Positions 41,968 to 51,521 of a stretch of 64,000 nucleotides of DNA are shown in pieces. Every line of letters begins with the position of its first letter. Position 1 is the stretch's first letter. The notes below the pieces were generated by a model. That model worked only from the letters and a program-made list of their open reading frames with translations, searched no databases and was not told the origin of the DNA. Source of the DNA: Hebobacterum sp964559435 (GTDB lineage: Bacteria; Armatimonadota; Hebobacteria; Hebobacterales; Hebobacteraceae); assembly GCA_964559435.1 (NCBI GenBank), contig CAZLHI010000002.1, positions 1 to 64,000 on the forward strand, written 5' to 3'. Position numbers and translations under genes: made by a program.

Positions 41968-43224
41968 CTACCGAGCGAGTCTTCTGAGGTCCCCGCTGGG
42001 ATCGAATCTCAGCCTGGCGGGCCGCCCCACAACTGTTACCCGCGGGTGTCTGTGAGCTTCTTCGAGAAGCCCCTCGGATATCCACATGCGGCCCAACTGC
42101 AGTGTGTCCGCGATCCGTACGATGCGTACGTGCGCCGAATCCTGCTCGCCGATGCCCCTGAGAGCGGCGCGCAGAAGTTCCAGGTCGTTTGCGAGGGCAA
42201 TCGGCAGCTTAGCCCGGTTTAGGAATCCTGTGTGTAGCACATTCGTCTTGACGGCCCACCAGTCGATCTTACGCGCCAATCTCTCCGTCACCAGGTCCGC
42301 GAGGCCGATTCCGAGCGCGTTACCACGGGAGCCTGGCGTGAGATCGAGCGCCGCGATCACAGCGATTCGGCATCCCCGGAACTCCCGCTCGCCCCAGATC
42401 ATCCTTCGAGCGATGACGTGTGTGTCGAAGCCGACGCCGCTGATGTCTTTTCCAATCCAGTCGACGAGAAGCAGATCAATCTCCCGGAACGGCAATCGCG
42501 CCGCTGTGCGCCGGGCCCGGCTCAGCAGCACCTTCTCCTGGGACATGATTCTGTTCGGGCCAAGCCCCACGATCTCAGCCGTCTGATGATATCCGTTCTC
42601 GAGAACGGCGAGCCCCCCGAGGACGGGAAGGCGCTTGAGCAACATCCGGGCCGCGGCAGGAACATCCTGCTGCAGGCTCTGGCAGCCGCGGGAGTGCATT
42701 GCCGCCGCGCCCTCCCTTTTCCCAAGGCCGATGGCCAGCATCTTCACGAGGCCGCTCTCGTAGGGGCCGGCGAAATCCGTGTGCTGCTTCACTCGGTTCA
42801 CCAAAATGATCCCATCGGAGTTGAGGGCCTCGCGCGCGGTGTAGATTGGGATGCCGTCGGGCGTTTGACCCACTTGCGCAGCGGCCATTGCAGCGCGTAT
42901 GGAGGCGCCTACGGACGCCCGTGTGACTCCCAGAGACGCAAGAACAGCCGTCTGCCCCTTCGATGTCGCTCCCCCGTGGCTGCCCATCGCGGGCAGCACG
43001 AAGGGCCTGCCGCCGGCTTCCTTGACGAGTTCGGCCAGCAGCCCGACGATGGTTGCGATGTTGTCGATCCCACGGCTGCCCACGGCGATCCCGACGCGGC
43101 CGCCTCGCGGGATGTGCCGCCAGCATCCACACTGGCCCCAGGCACGACACACAGCTGCAGCCAGTCCATTCACGCGTTTGGCATAGAGCTTCTGCTCGAT
43201 CTCGACAAACCGGGGGATTCGCAT
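41968..43224 (-). CDS. LarA-like (DUF2088) lactate-racemase-family protein
   Basis: About 418 aa from ATG 43224 with an AGGA site. The frame is open up to 43692, but that extra part is antisense to the PfkB gene and has no family likeness. The N-terminal Rossmann-like half has GRVGIAVGSRGIDNIATIV and MGSHGGATSKGQ; a middle segment has NRVKQHTDFAGPYESGLVKM with a likely metal-binding His. These match the LarA/DUF2088 family, whose founding member uses a nickel-pincer cofactor to racemise lactate. No larB, larC or larE cofactor genes are adjacent, and the substrate is unknown. Confidence 0.75.
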   Translation of the reverse strand: MRIPRFVEIEQKLYAKRVNGLAAAVCRAWGQCGCWRHIPRGGRVGIAVGSRGIDNIATIVGLLAELVKEAGGRPFVLPAMGSHGGATSKGQTAVLASLGVTRASVGASIRAAMAAAQVGQTPDGIPIYTAREALNSDGIILVNRVKQHTDFAGPYESGLVKMLAIGLGKREGAAAMHSRGCQSLQQDVPAAARMLLKRLPVLGGLAVLENGYHQTAEIVGLGPNRIMSQEKVLLSRARRTAARLPFREIDLLLVDWIGKDISGVGFDTHVIARRMIWGEREFRGCRIAVIAALDLTPGSRGNALGIGLADLVTERLARKIDWWAVKTNVLHTGFLNRAKLPIALANDLELLRAALRGIGEQDSAHVRIVRIADTLQLGRMWISEGLLEEAHRHPRVTVVGRPARLRFDPSGDLRRLAR

Positions 43225-43315
43225 CGTCCTGCGTCCGGCTCCTGATTCAGCATCATGCCAACAATAGCAGTTTCGGCTGAGGTCCGGGTGATCCTGTCCC
43301 AGCCGATGGGGAGGG

Positions 43316-44350
43316 GTGAGCGGTCCGCGCGTCAAAGAAGTCCAGCGAAGCGATTTGCACGTAGATGCTCCCCGGAGGATCACCTTGCCTGAAGCCATTA
43401 CTCTAGGTGAGTTGCTGGTTGATTTCGTTTCGGTTGAGAAAGACGTGTCACTTGTCGATTTGCCCAACTTCTCCGGCGTCGCCGGGGGCGCGCCCGCCAA
43501 CGTGGCGGTGGGACTCGCCCGACTCGGCGTGAGCGCGGGGTTCATCGGCAAGATCGGGAGGGACCCCTTCGGGGAGTTTCTGCGTCGAACTCTCGACAGG
43601 GAGGGGGTGGACACTGAGTTGCTTCGTATAAGCGAGGGGGCTCGTACGACGCTCGCCTTTGTCGCCACACGCAGCGACGAGCAGAAGGACATATGCTTCT
43701 ACCGTAGTCCGGGGGCCGACATGCTTCTGACGGCTGAAGAGGTAAACCGCGCCTACCTCAGCTCGGCCCGCCTGCTGCACTTCGGCTCCGTGAGTTTGAG
43801 CAGGTCGCCCGCTCGAGAGGCGACTATCCACGCGGCGCTCCTCGCGCGGACGGCTGGCCTCCTGACATCGTATGATCCCAACTGGCGGCCGACGCTATGG
43901 GCCGATCCCGTTGAGGCGCGAGGGCGAATCTGGGAGGCGATGGCATTCGCGGACATCGTGCACTGTGCCGAGGAGGAGTGGGAGTTCATCACGGGGACAA
44001 GCGACCTTCCGTCCGGCGCTTCCAAGATACTGGCGGCCGGCCCTGGGCTGGTTGTCGTGACTCTGGGGCCGCGCGGGTGCTACTTCGACAACGGCGATGC
44101 CCGCGGAGAGATTCCGGGGTTCGAGGTCGACGCCGTCGACCCGCTCGGAGCCGGGGACGCCTTCGTGGCCGCGATGCTGTCTCAGCTCATCTATACCGAG
44201 AGGCGCCAGAAGCTGTCCGAGGAGCAATTGGGTGACGTAATGACTTATGCCAACGCTGCGGGGGCTCTCACGTGCACGCGTCGGGGAGTCATACCTTCGC
44301 TTCCGACGGCCTCTCAGCTGGACGAATTCCTTGGCTCGCGGCCCCCGTGA
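43316..44350 (+). CDS. PfkB-family carbohydrate kinase (fructokinase-like)
   Basis: Up to 344 aa from GTG 43316; TTG 43386 would also give a family-like start. Ribokinase-fold markers are VAGGAPANVAVGLARLG, the GKIGRDPFGEFL signature, YDPNWRPTLW and the catalytic motif DPLGAGDAFVAAML (the usual D-T-x-G-A-G-D with T-x replaced by P-L). The enzyme phosphorylates a sugar or sugar derivative with ATP; GAPANVA-type N-termini are common in fructokinases. It is divergent from the LarA-like gene. Confidence 0.9.
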   Translation: MSGPRVKEVQRSDLHVDAPRRITLPEAITLGELLVDFVSVEKDVSLVDLPNFSGVAGGAPANVAVGLARLGVSAGFIGKIGRDPFGEFLRRTLDREGVDTELLRISEGARTTLAFVATRSDEQKDICFYRSPGADMLLTAEEVNRAYLSSARLLHFGSVSLSRSPAREATIHAALLARTAGLLTSYDPNWRPTLWADPVEARGRIWEAMAFADIVHCAEEEWEFITGTSDLPSGASKILAAGPGLVVVTLGPRGCYFDNGDARGEIPGFEVDAVDPLGAGDAFVAAMLSQLIYTERRQKLSEEQLGDVMTYANAAGALTCTRRGVIPSLPTASQLDEFLGSRPP

Positions 44351-44357
44351 CCGCGCG

Positions 44358-45746
44358 CTAGTCGGTCAGCTCCTTCGCCGCCTCGCGAGTGACGACCGCT
44401 CTCAGCGCCGTGGTGGCCGCAAGTCTCACGTTGGGGTCGGGGTCCTGCAGGCACTCTGCCAACGCGCCAAGGGAATCTGGCGAGCCCATCCTCGCCAATG
44501 ACCGCGCTGCTTCCGCTCTGACCATTGGATCCGGGTCGTGCAAGGCAGCCGCAAGTAGCTCTGCGGCCGCCGGCCCCAACTCGCTCAGGCGCCGGGCCCC
44601 TTCCGCTCTCTGGACCGAGTCGGGGCTGCGAAGCAGGGCCGCCGCCGCCGAAGCTTCTTCAAGTTCCTCGGCCGACAGCGTCGTCGTCGCCGCTCCCCGC
44701 TCCGCTGCAGCTATCTCGTCCTCGGTGTAGCCGAGCATTCTTAGTCCTGCCACGATAGCGCTGCGCACGCGAGCCAATCCGTCCGTAACGGACGTGACGT
44801 CATGGCCCTCCTCCGAAAACAGCCTGGGTTCAGCTTCACAGGAGGCGAGTCCGTCCAACAGGTACTGGACTGCTCCCTCGGCGTCTATCTCGGCCAGCAA
44901 CGAATAGGCCCGGGCTCGCACAAACCAGTCTGGATCAGAGCGGGCCAGCCGCTGGAGTTCGGCTGCTGCGGTTTCGCCGTTGACCCGCGCGAGCGCAGCG
45001 GCGACGGCTGCTCTGACCTCCGGATCCGGATCTGTGGTCAGCAGGGGAAGGAGCGCCTCTTTGAGAGCCTCTCCGCCGATGTTGCCCAGAGATTCGGCCG
45101 CGAGGCGCCGCGCCTGCGGGCTGAGACTCGCCAGCTGGCCGACGAGGTAGTCAGCGGCCTCATCTCCCATGTGTACCAGCGCGGCAGCGGCCGTTTCGGC
45201 AAGCCGCCGGTTTGGGGAAGAGAGAGCGCTGGCAAGCCGGATGCAGGCATAGTCGGTGTCTCGTGCGCACATGGCGCGAGCGGCCGCGCTTGCGACATCG
45301 GGATCGTCGTCGCCCAACGCCTCCAGCAATTCCTCAGTCGCACGCTCGTCGCCCACCTGGCCGAGGGCCTCTATCGCCCGAAGCTTGACGCGAAAGCTCC
45401 CTCTGCGCAGGTCTCGGTGCCACCGGTCGAGAGCCCGAGTCTGCCGCAGCACTTCGATGGCAGCGGAGCGTATGGTTTCGTCCTTCTCGGACAACAGCTC
45501 GCGCGCGGCCGCCGCGGCTGCACGGGCGTCACCGAATTCGATCAATTCCTCGGTGGCGGCCGAGCGGTCTTCCACGGCCGAGAGACTGGAGGGCGGCTCC
45601 TTCAGGCGCGCGGCGATCCGCCTGGCGCGCGCGAGCGCAGTTGCATATCGCCATCGCAGGATCAGCCGGAGGCCCACCGCGGCCCCCATGAGGCCCGCAA
45701 GGAACAGCCCGATACTTCTCACAGCGTCGTACTCGAGGTCTATCAC
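44358..45746 (-). CDS. Membrane-anchored HEAT-repeat protein of the polysaccharide locus
   Basis: 462 aa from GTG 45746 with GAGGAA at good spacing. One N-terminal helix (VRSIGLFLAGLMGAAVGLRL) then a solenoid of HEAT/PBS-lyase-like repeats: AIEALGQVGDERATEELLEA, AAESLGNIGGEALKEALLPL, SLARMGSPDSLGALAECL and others. An acidic insert (about 305-355) interrupts the repeats. It is 19 bases downstream of the GT2 synthase gene and probably the last gene of that operon, so it may scaffold the synthase on its cytoplasmic face. The topology is inferred. Confidence 0.87.
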   Translation of the reverse strand: MIDLEYDAVRSIGLFLAGLMGAAVGLRLILRWRYATALARARRIAARLKEPPSSLSAVEDRSAATEELIEFGDARAAAAAARELLSEKDETIRSAAIEVLRQTRALDRWHRDLRRGSFRVKLRAIEALGQVGDERATEELLEALGDDDPDVASAAARAMCARDTDYACIRLASALSSPNRRLAETAAAALVHMGDEAADYLVGQLASLSPQARRLAAESLGNIGGEALKEALLPLLTTDPDPEVRAAVAAALARVNGETAAAELQRLARSDPDWFVRARAYSLLAEIDAEGAVQYLLDGLASCEAEPRLFSEEGHDVTSVTDGLARVRSAIVAGLRMLGYTEDEIAAAERGAATTTLSAEELEEASAAAALLRSPDSVQRAEGARRLSELGPAAAELLAAALHDPDPMVRAEAARSLARMGSPDSLGALAECLQDPDPNVRLAATTALRAVVTREAAKELTD

Positions 45747-45765
45747 AGAGGCCGTTCCTCCGCCC

Positions 45766-47043
45766 TCAGCGGCTCGAAGACCGACCGGCCAGGGGTACCC
45801 GGACAGTCTTCTCCCAGCTCAGTCTCTCTTGTCTTACCACATCCAACCAGTGCGCTTTAGCGCAGACGTAAATCCACAGCTGGCAGTACGTGAAGTACAT
45901 CGCCGCGGCCACGAGAAGGTTCAATGGCGTGTGCTCACCTTCGAGGGCAAGCGCGATCGCCACCTGGAGCACGAATATCGTCAGGGCCAGCACCCAGAGA
46001 ACGAGGAGAGGACCTCCTATGGGCCTGGCCAGGAGCCCCGCGATCAGACCTGCAACGAAGATCAGGTCCGAGAGGACCACGAGGAGGAAGAATACGTGGT
46101 AGATCGTCAGTAGGTGCAGCACTTCGAGCAGGAGCTCCCGGCGGCGTACGCGACCGACGCGAGGCAGGAACTTCCGCACCACATACGTGCCACCGCGCGC
46201 CCAGCGAAGGCGCTGGCGGAGCCAGACACCCCAGTGCTGTGGCTCGGGCTCCCACGTTACCGCCTGGGGCACGAACTTGACTTCGTAGCCATCCTGCCCG
46301 AGCCTCACTGTCAGCTCGGCGTCGTCGGCGATGGCGTGCACGTCCCAGCCACCTGCTCGCTCCAGGGTATCGCGTCGTATGACATAGTTCGTCCCCGGCA
46401 GTGAAGACAAACCAAACAGACGCCATCTACCAGCTTGGACGATCCATTGGAAACTGATGAACTCGATGTTGATGCAGCGCGTCAGCAGATTGGTGGTGCG
46501 ATTGAGAGTCCGTACCTTTCCGACCGCGGCTGCCAGATGGTCGTCCTCCATGAGCTCTGCGACGAGTTGGCGCAGCGATTGTGGCTCTGGGGAGTTATCC
46601 GCGTCGTACACCGCGATGAGCTCGAAGCGGGCGTACCTGACTCCGTGGTTGAGAGCATGTGATTTGCCTCTCCCGCCGAGGCCGGGCGGGATGGCGACCA
46701 GCCTCAACCTCCGATCCGTCGCCATCATGTGCTCAATCACGCGACGGGTGCGGTCGGTGGAGGAGTCATCGATGACTATGATCTCCAGACGGTCCCGCGG
46801 GTAATCGAGGTGCAACAGGCTTTCGAGCGTGCCCGCTATCACGATTTCTTCGTTGTATGCAGGCACCAGGATGGAGACACCCGGCCATCGCTCCGGCTCC
46901 GGACCGCGCCTGCGGCGTGCCTGCCGAGAGTACCGGTAGCCAGCGAGGGTCAGTAGCACGTAGAAGCCGATCACCGACCAGACCCCGACAAGACACAGGG
47001 TCAGGATGAGATCGCGCACCAGAGCAAACGTCACGGCGTTCAC
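45766..47043 (-). CDS. Processive family-2 glycosyltransferase (PgaC/IcaA-like polysaccharide synthase)
   Basis: About 425 aa. GTG 47043 is preferred: GTGA overlaps the preceding stop and GAGGAA precedes it; ATG 47079 is the longer option. One N-terminal helix, a GT-A domain with SILVPAYNEE, IDDSSTD, VYDADNSPE, the acceptor motif IADDAELTVRLG and the processivity motif Q-x-x-R-W (QRLRW), then about three C-terminal helices. This is the layout of PgaC and IcaA, which polymerise N-acetylglucosamine from UDP-GlcNAc and pass it through the membrane. The sugar used here is not known. Confidence 0.88.
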   Translation of the reverse strand: MNAVTFALVRDLILTLCLVGVWSVIGFYVLLTLAGYRYSRQARRRRGPEPERWPGVSILVPAYNEEIVIAGTLESLLHLDYPRDRLEIIVIDDSSTDRTRRVIEHMMATDRRLRLVAIPPGLGGRGKSHALNHGVRYARFELIAVYDADNSPEPQSLRQLVAELMEDDHLAAAVGKVRTLNRTTNLLTRCINIEFISFQWIVQAGRWRLFGLSSLPGTNYVIRRDTLERAGGWDVHAIADDAELTVRLGQDGYEVKFVPQAVTWEPEPQHWGVWLRQRLRWARGGTYVVRKFLPRVGRVRRRELLLEVLHLLTIYHVFFLLVVLSDLIFVAGLIAGLLARPIGGPLLVLWVLALTIFVLQVAIALALEGEHTPLNLLVAAAMYFTYCQLWIYVCAKAHWLDVVRQERLSWEKTVRVPLAGRSSSR

Positions 47044-49604
47044 GGAAGTTCCTCGTAGATCTGTCGGAGCACTGGCCATGCCGCTTTTCTGTCAATCGCG
47101 GCCGAGTGATAGCACTCGATTCCGTCAGCCCCGGTTTCGCGAAGACGGTCTATGGTCTTCCCGATCTTGGCCGGGGTCATACGCTGAGAGCCGAAGTCGG
47201 TGAGCTCCACATGAAGCAGGACGCGGGCGCGCCCGTCCGTGCGGCGCGCGAGTCGCCGCGCCGTCTCCTCCGCCCAATCGTAATTGAAGGCCTTGGTGCC
47301 GTAGATCGCCGCCCACTGCTGCCAGATGACCTCGAAGTTGACCCACTCCGGCGGATAAGGGCCCTCCAGCACGGCCTCGAGGTCGAAGCCCGACTCCTCG
47401 GCCTGGCGACGCGGGCTGAGAATGGCGCCGTTGCTCCAAGCGTCACTGATCGTCATCACGTACGTATCTATTTCTTCCTCCGCGACCGCTCGAATGCATC
47501 CCGAGAGAAAATCCGTTAGCCCCTGCGCCCGAAAGGCTCGCCACGCTCCTTCCCCGAGCGGCTCGCCCGGATGCGCCCGTGCGAAATCGTCCCGGCACAC
47601 CTCGCAGTAGCATGCCTGATCGCCGAACCAGTTGACCACCGGCTCGCACAACTCAATTCCGTCCAGGGTGGGGTACCTGCGAGCCAGATCCTTCAGAAGC
47701 CCCGAGTACCACTGCCGGACCTCCGGATTGCGCGCGCACAGGAAGTAGGCTGCGTGCAGGCGCAGCGGGTTGTGCGCCCTGCCGTCTCGCGTGCGCTCAC
47801 GCCACTCAGGATGCTTCTTCCACATCCCCTTATCGCGGCCACTGTAAAGCCAGGCCACTACCCTTATGCCGCGCCTGTGGCATGCCTCCAGCACGTGCGC
47901 CAAGAGGTCCTGGCGGCCCCACTCGCTCATCGAGGCGCCGGGGTATCGCGTTCGGTAGGCTGCTCCCTCGCCCACGTTGTACGCGTAGAGGAATACGGCG
48001 TTGACTCCATTTCGCCGATAGCGCTCCGCGAGCATTCCAGCCAATTCCTTGCTAGAAACGGAAGGACTGCTGTAGGCCCACGGATCGAGAGTCACCCCTT
48101 TGATGAAAGGCCGACGCTCCTTCTCTTTCAGCAACTCCACGATCGCGACGCTGCGCTCGGGCGCGACAACTCGAAGGGCTCCGCCTTCGGACGCCGCCGC
48201 AGTCCGGCTCTGCTCGCTTTCCAACTGCCACCGAGGACCCAGCACGGCTTCCCTCACGCGGGCGCCCACCGGGACGCGCAAGTCGGCGACGCCGGAGACC
48301 AGCGTCCGCCTCACGTCCTCGACTCGGACGTCGAGGTCGCGCAGATCGGCAGCCATCCAGCCCTCTGCTTCCTTGCCACGCAGAAAGCTCTGGAAGGGTT
48401 CCGGTGGCGCCCAAAGTCCGAAGGAAACCAGTGCCACCGCGTCCCGTACGGCAGAGAGCATGTTGAGCCGTTCGCTATCGGCCGGCGCTATGTAGCCGGC
48501 GTCGGTAATATTCACTGCCGCGGCGAGAACGCCTCCGGCGCAGTACGGCGGCGATTCGTCTGGCCCGGTTATTCGAAGTCGGAAGGGGTTCTCCCCGGCT
48601 GTCGGCCCGGCCCACGCCACGGGGTGCAGGCCGACCTCCCAGGCCAGCCGGAGGTGCTCACGCGGGTCCAGCCCCGTGTCGGCCACGAGGGCAACGGTGG
48701 CTCCCATGGATTCCGCCGTCCGGAGTCCCTGGACCGCGTCCGGCCTGTCCGCGAGAGGCACCTCGCGCCAGTTGGTCCAGGCCATGACCCCAACTGGGAT
48801 GCCTGCTTCAAGCATCCGTCGGACCGCGTTCGGTACCTGCGTCGGCGTCGCCCACACGGGCACGTCCCGCAGAACCGGAACCAGTCGCCGCGGCCGCCCT
48901 GTATGTGGACGACCCAGGATATCATGCAAGGCGTCGGCCCAGATGCAGGCAGTCCAGAAGCGCTCCCGTCCCCAGGAAGGGCCGGCAGCGACATACCATC
49001 TGCGGTCACTTCCTGCGATGAACGGCCGCGTCTCTTCGTCGCGGCGAGCCACTGCTGGAACCGCGGTCGGGTCGTCGACCCCGAGGCGTGGGATCGCGAC
49101 TCGCTCAAGGTGCCTCCGATCCCGATAGGTGATGCTCCAGTCAACGGCTTCCGGGAGCGCCTCGCCAGCCGCGACACCGATGAGCCCCATCCGCGCAATG
49201 ACATCTTCCCCGAAGCTCGCGGCGCCAGGGCCGACCCACACAGCGATTCCTTTGTATTCCGCCAGGTCGGCCGAAAACCGCCTGCGTGCTGCCTCGTCCG
49301 GCTTTCCGGCGAGGTAGAAGGCACAGTAGTAGCCGACGAGTCTGCCCTCATCGTAGTGCTGCGCGGTGACGGTCTCGCAGTACTCGTCGAAGTGGGCGAT
49401 CAACGTCTCGATGACGCTGGCGCTCTCAGCCACCACAGGTCCCTGAGGTCCTTCGGTCTCCGCGATCAGGAACACGCGGGCCGGACGCTCGACCGGCAGG
49501 AACGAGACCTCAGGCTGAAGGACAGCATCTGGCCGATTGACGCGACTGGAGCATCCGACGACGGAGACAAGAAGAAGGCAGACGAGGAATCGCGCGGATA
49601 TCAT
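47040..49604 (-). CDS. Lipoprotein fusing a DUF2334 (deacetylase-like) module to a TIM-barrel glycoside-hydrolase-like module
   Basis: 854 aa. The N-terminus is a lipoprotein signal (LLLVSVVGC, acylated Cys18). Residues about 40-400 resemble DUF2334, a polysaccharide-deacetylase-superfamily fold (ARVFLIAETEGP, LVPVLRDVPVWATPTQVPNA). Residues about 510-850 are a TIM barrel of the glycoside-hydrolase-like kind: IKGVTLDPWAY, NGVNAVFLYAYN, GIRVVAWLYSG, LDGIELCEP with candidate acidic residues, then ACYCEVCRDDF with a C-x-C-x-x-C cluster. Joining a deacetylase-like domain to a hydrolase barrel copies the design of PgaB. It overlaps its upstream gene by ATGA and the GT2 gene follows. Confidence 0.82.
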   Translation of the reverse strand: MISARFLVCLLLVSVVGCSSRVNRPDAVLQPEVSFLPVERPARVFLIAETEGPQGPVVAESASVIETLIAHFDEYCETVTAQHYDEGRLVGYYCAFYLAGKPDEAARRRFSADLAEYKGIAVWVGPGAASFGEDVIARMGLIGVAAGEALPEAVDWSITYRDRRHLERVAIPRLGVDDPTAVPAVARRDEETRPFIAGSDRRWYVAAGPSWGRERFWTACIWADALHDILGRPHTGRPRRLVPVLRDVPVWATPTQVPNAVRRMLEAGIPVGVMAWTNWREVPLADRPDAVQGLRTAESMGATVALVADTGLDPREHLRLAWEVGLHPVAWAGPTAGENPFRLRITGPDESPPYCAGGVLAAAVNITDAGYIAPADSERLNMLSAVRDAVALVSFGLWAPPEPFQSFLRGKEAEGWMAADLRDLDVRVEDVRRTLVSGVADLRVPVGARVREAVLGPRWQLESEQSRTAAASEGGALRVVAPERSVAIVELLKEKERRPFIKGVTLDPWAYSSPSVSSKELAGMLAERYRRNGVNAVFLYAYNVGEGAAYRTRYPGASMSEWGRQDLLAHVLEACHRRGIRVVAWLYSGRDKGMWKKHPEWRERTRDGRAHNPLRLHAAYFLCARNPEVRQWYSGLLKDLARRYPTLDGIELCEPVVNWFGDQACYCEVCRDDFARAHPGEPLGEGAWRAFRAQGLTDFLSGCIRAVAEEEIDTYVMTISDAWSNGAILSPRRQAEESGFDLEAVLEGPYPPEWVNFEVIWQQWAAIYGTKAFNYDWAEETARRLARRTDGRARVLLHVELTDFGSQRMTPAKIGKTIDRLRETGADGIECYHSAAIDRKAAWPVLRQIYEELP

Positions 49605-51358
49605 CTGAGGACACTCCGCCGCTGGGCGACCTGCACGACATAGATGAGCAGTAGTATCACGCTCGCGCCCACCGCGAACAAGACGACACAGTGGGCAATC
49701 CTGTAGGCGGCCCTCTGGGTCACCTGCTGGGGGTCGCCTTCGAACGAGAAGACGATCTTCGGCCGCGCGCCGCGCGGGTAAGCGACAAGAATGGCACCTG
49801 GCTGCACTATCGTCTCCTCGCGTCGCTCCACATCGGGGCCCTCGAAGCGCTCCCTGGCGCCCGGCTCGGGACCGATCAGAGTCGCGTCCCAGGCGTCGGG
49901 CAGCACATCTGTGAGCAGCTGCTGCGAAGAAACCGTCTGGATCTTCAGGGAATCGTGTTTTGTCCAGTTGGGCATGTGGCGGAGGTTTGCGAACTCATAG
50001 CCCATGTTTCGCAAGCCGTTGATGAGCAGGGGGACGGCCTCAAGGGGAGCCCCAGCGTCGATGCCGGCCGTGACCCACGAGTCGGCGACGGCGGCTTGGC
50101 GACGCGCGGTTTCCAGGATGACCTCCACCTCGCCTCTCCCCTCTGTGAGCAACGGCAGGTTGTCTGGCATTACGATCTGGCCCCATGCATCCCGGCCTAT
50201 CAGAAACGGCATGGCAGGAGGCATGCCGTCTTCCTCGCCTGCCGCCGAGCGGTCGAGCACTGTTGAGCACAGGCGGGCGAGTTCGACTGCCTCTTCCTCG
50301 GTCAGGACAGCACGGGGAACCGCCCAGGCCGCCGGGTAGAGGCCGCACCGGCTCAGTTCCTCGACGACTTCGACCAAAGGGGCCGACAGCCGAGGGGCGT
50401 CTTCCTTGGCATCTGGCCCCGCATTCAACGCCAACACCGGGCCCTGTTGCCCCTCGGGTCGGACCCAGTACGGCGCAGATGCTACGATGGTGGCGCCCTC
50501 CCGCTGGGCCCCGCGGAGCACGCCCACGAGCCCGCGCTTTCTGCTCAGTCGCATGAGCTGTCCAGGCGCTGTGGTTGGTTCCAGCGCCTGCACCTCAATG
50601 GCAAAAGGGACCCCTGCTCTGTGTAGCCGACGGAGCAGTCCCGACAACCGTCCCGAATCCGTGCTCGGGCTCGCGCCGCGCACCACGACCGATGCGAGCC
50701 GGCGATCCTCATGAGGCTGGTCCAACACGTCGTGCATTTGGTCGCAGAGAATCAGATGCGTGCCCAGCTTACGAGCGCGTGCGAGCGGCAACTCGGGGAA
50801 GTACCAGAGGCGGCCGCTGCGAACCGCATACGGTCTCCGGTCAGCGGCTCTCTCGGCGGTCGCAAGAACGGTGCACACGTCCGGCCGGGCGCAGGTGATG
50901 CGCCGAAGCGGGCCCTCTGGGCGCCAATAAGGCATGCCCTCGTAGGTGACTCGCGTGGGGGCAGGCTCCGGGGATAGTCCCCCGATCTCGAAGCCGTAGC
51001 GGCCGAGAGAGTACCGCATCGCCAGTTGGTCGAAGTTAGCCCCGAGCCAGCAGATCGTCCGATCAAGGTCATAGCAGTCTGCGAGCAGGGCCTGGGGCAG
51101 AACGGCACCGTCCCTGAGCCCCAAGTAAACCGCGACATCGTATGCGGCCAACTGCTGGGGCTCATAACTCTGAGCCGAACAGACAGCGACATCGCCGCCG
51201 AAATGGCCGAGCAGGTCCAGCGCGGAGGCAATCAACCTCTGTTCAGCGCCCCCCGGGTCTTCGCCGGCGTCGTGAAGCAGCAGCACGTTCTGAGCCGCCG
51301 CGGGGCCCCCAGCAAGGGTGACTGCCAAGAGGAGGATGGCGGGGCCGATTCTTCCCAT
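49601..51358 (-). CDS. Secreted or membrane DUF2334-type protein
   Basis: 585 aa from ATG 51358. Signal peptide (AILLLAVTLAGGPAAAQ), then a region related to the DUF2334 half of the next protein (VLLLHDAGEDPGGAEQRLIA, LASVVVRGASPSTDSGRLSG, HRAGVPFAIEVQALEP). A C-terminal membrane helix (IAHCVVLFAVGASVILLLIYVV) follows. In typical DUF2334 proteins the central strand carries acidic metal ligands; here it reads V-R-G, so a catalytic role is doubtful and a binding role is possible. It is first in the coupled set 49601-47040-45766-44358. An unusual inverted repeat lies just upstream of its start. Confidence 0.75.
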   Translation of the reverse strand: MGRIGPAILLLAVTLAGGPAAAQNVLLLHDAGEDPGGAEQRLIASALDLLGHFGGDVAVCSAQSYEPQQLAAYDVAVYLGLRDGAVLPQALLADCYDLDRTICWLGANFDQLAMRYSLGRYGFEIGGLSPEPAPTRVTYEGMPYWRPEGPLRRITCARPDVCTVLATAERAADRRPYAVRSGRLWYFPELPLARARKLGTHLILCDQMHDVLDQPHEDRRLASVVVRGASPSTDSGRLSGLLRRLHRAGVPFAIEVQALEPTTAPGQLMRLSRKRGLVGVLRGAQREGATIVASAPYWVRPEGQQGPVLALNAGPDAKEDAPRLSAPLVEVVEELSRCGLYPAAWAVPRAVLTEEEAVELARLCSTVLDRSAAGEEDGMPPAMPFLIGRDAWGQIVMPDNLPLLTEGRGEVEVILETARRQAAVADSWVTAGIDAGAPLEAVPLLINGLRNMGYEFANLRHMPNWTKHDSLKIQTVSSQQLLTDVLPDAWDATLIGPEPGARERFEGPDVERREETIVQPGAILVAYPRGARPKIVFSFEGDPQQVTQRAAYRIAHCVVLFAVGASVILLLIYVVQVAQRRSVLR

Positions 51359-51391
51359 GATTGCTATGCGGATGATTCCCGTGAAGTGGAG

Positions 51392-51451
51392 GCGTTAATC
51401 GCCGATTTGCTCAGGGTTGGTACTAGTGTACCATGCCATGGCGATTAACGC
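51392..51451. repeat. 12-bp perfect inverted repeat upstream of the DUF2334 gene
   Basis: GCGTTAATCGCC (51392-51403) and GGCGATTAACGC (51440-51451), 36 bases apart, with a further small palindrome between them (GGTAC-TAGT-GTACC). It is 34-93 bases before ATG 51358 on the minus strand. It could be a regulator site or, if transcribed, a long-stem leader hairpin controlling the polysaccharide operon. Confidence 0.6.
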
Positions 51452-51490
51452 GCACGCGACATGCGCGTAGGTCGCCGGACGAAGGGAAGA

Positions 51491-51521
51491 CCCGGCCGGG
51501 CGCGGAGGACACCCGACCGGG
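51491..51521 (-). terminator. Candidate terminator of the TIM-barrel gene
   Basis: A 10-bp stem with one mismatch (51491-51500 / 51512-51521) about 140 bases past the stop at 51659. Read on the minus strand it is followed by TCTTCCCTTCG. It separates the TIM-barrel gene from the next operon but has only a poor T tract. Confidence 0.4.

Noticed and set aside
43225..43692. N-terminal extension of the LarA-like gene
   Set aside because: The extension is antisense to the PfkB kinase gene and has no family similarity; ATG 43224 has a good ribosome site.
47571..49643. 690-codon open frame on the plus strand
   Set aside because: Antisense to the DUF2334-TIM-barrel gene; composition is that of a reverse frame and no domains are seen.
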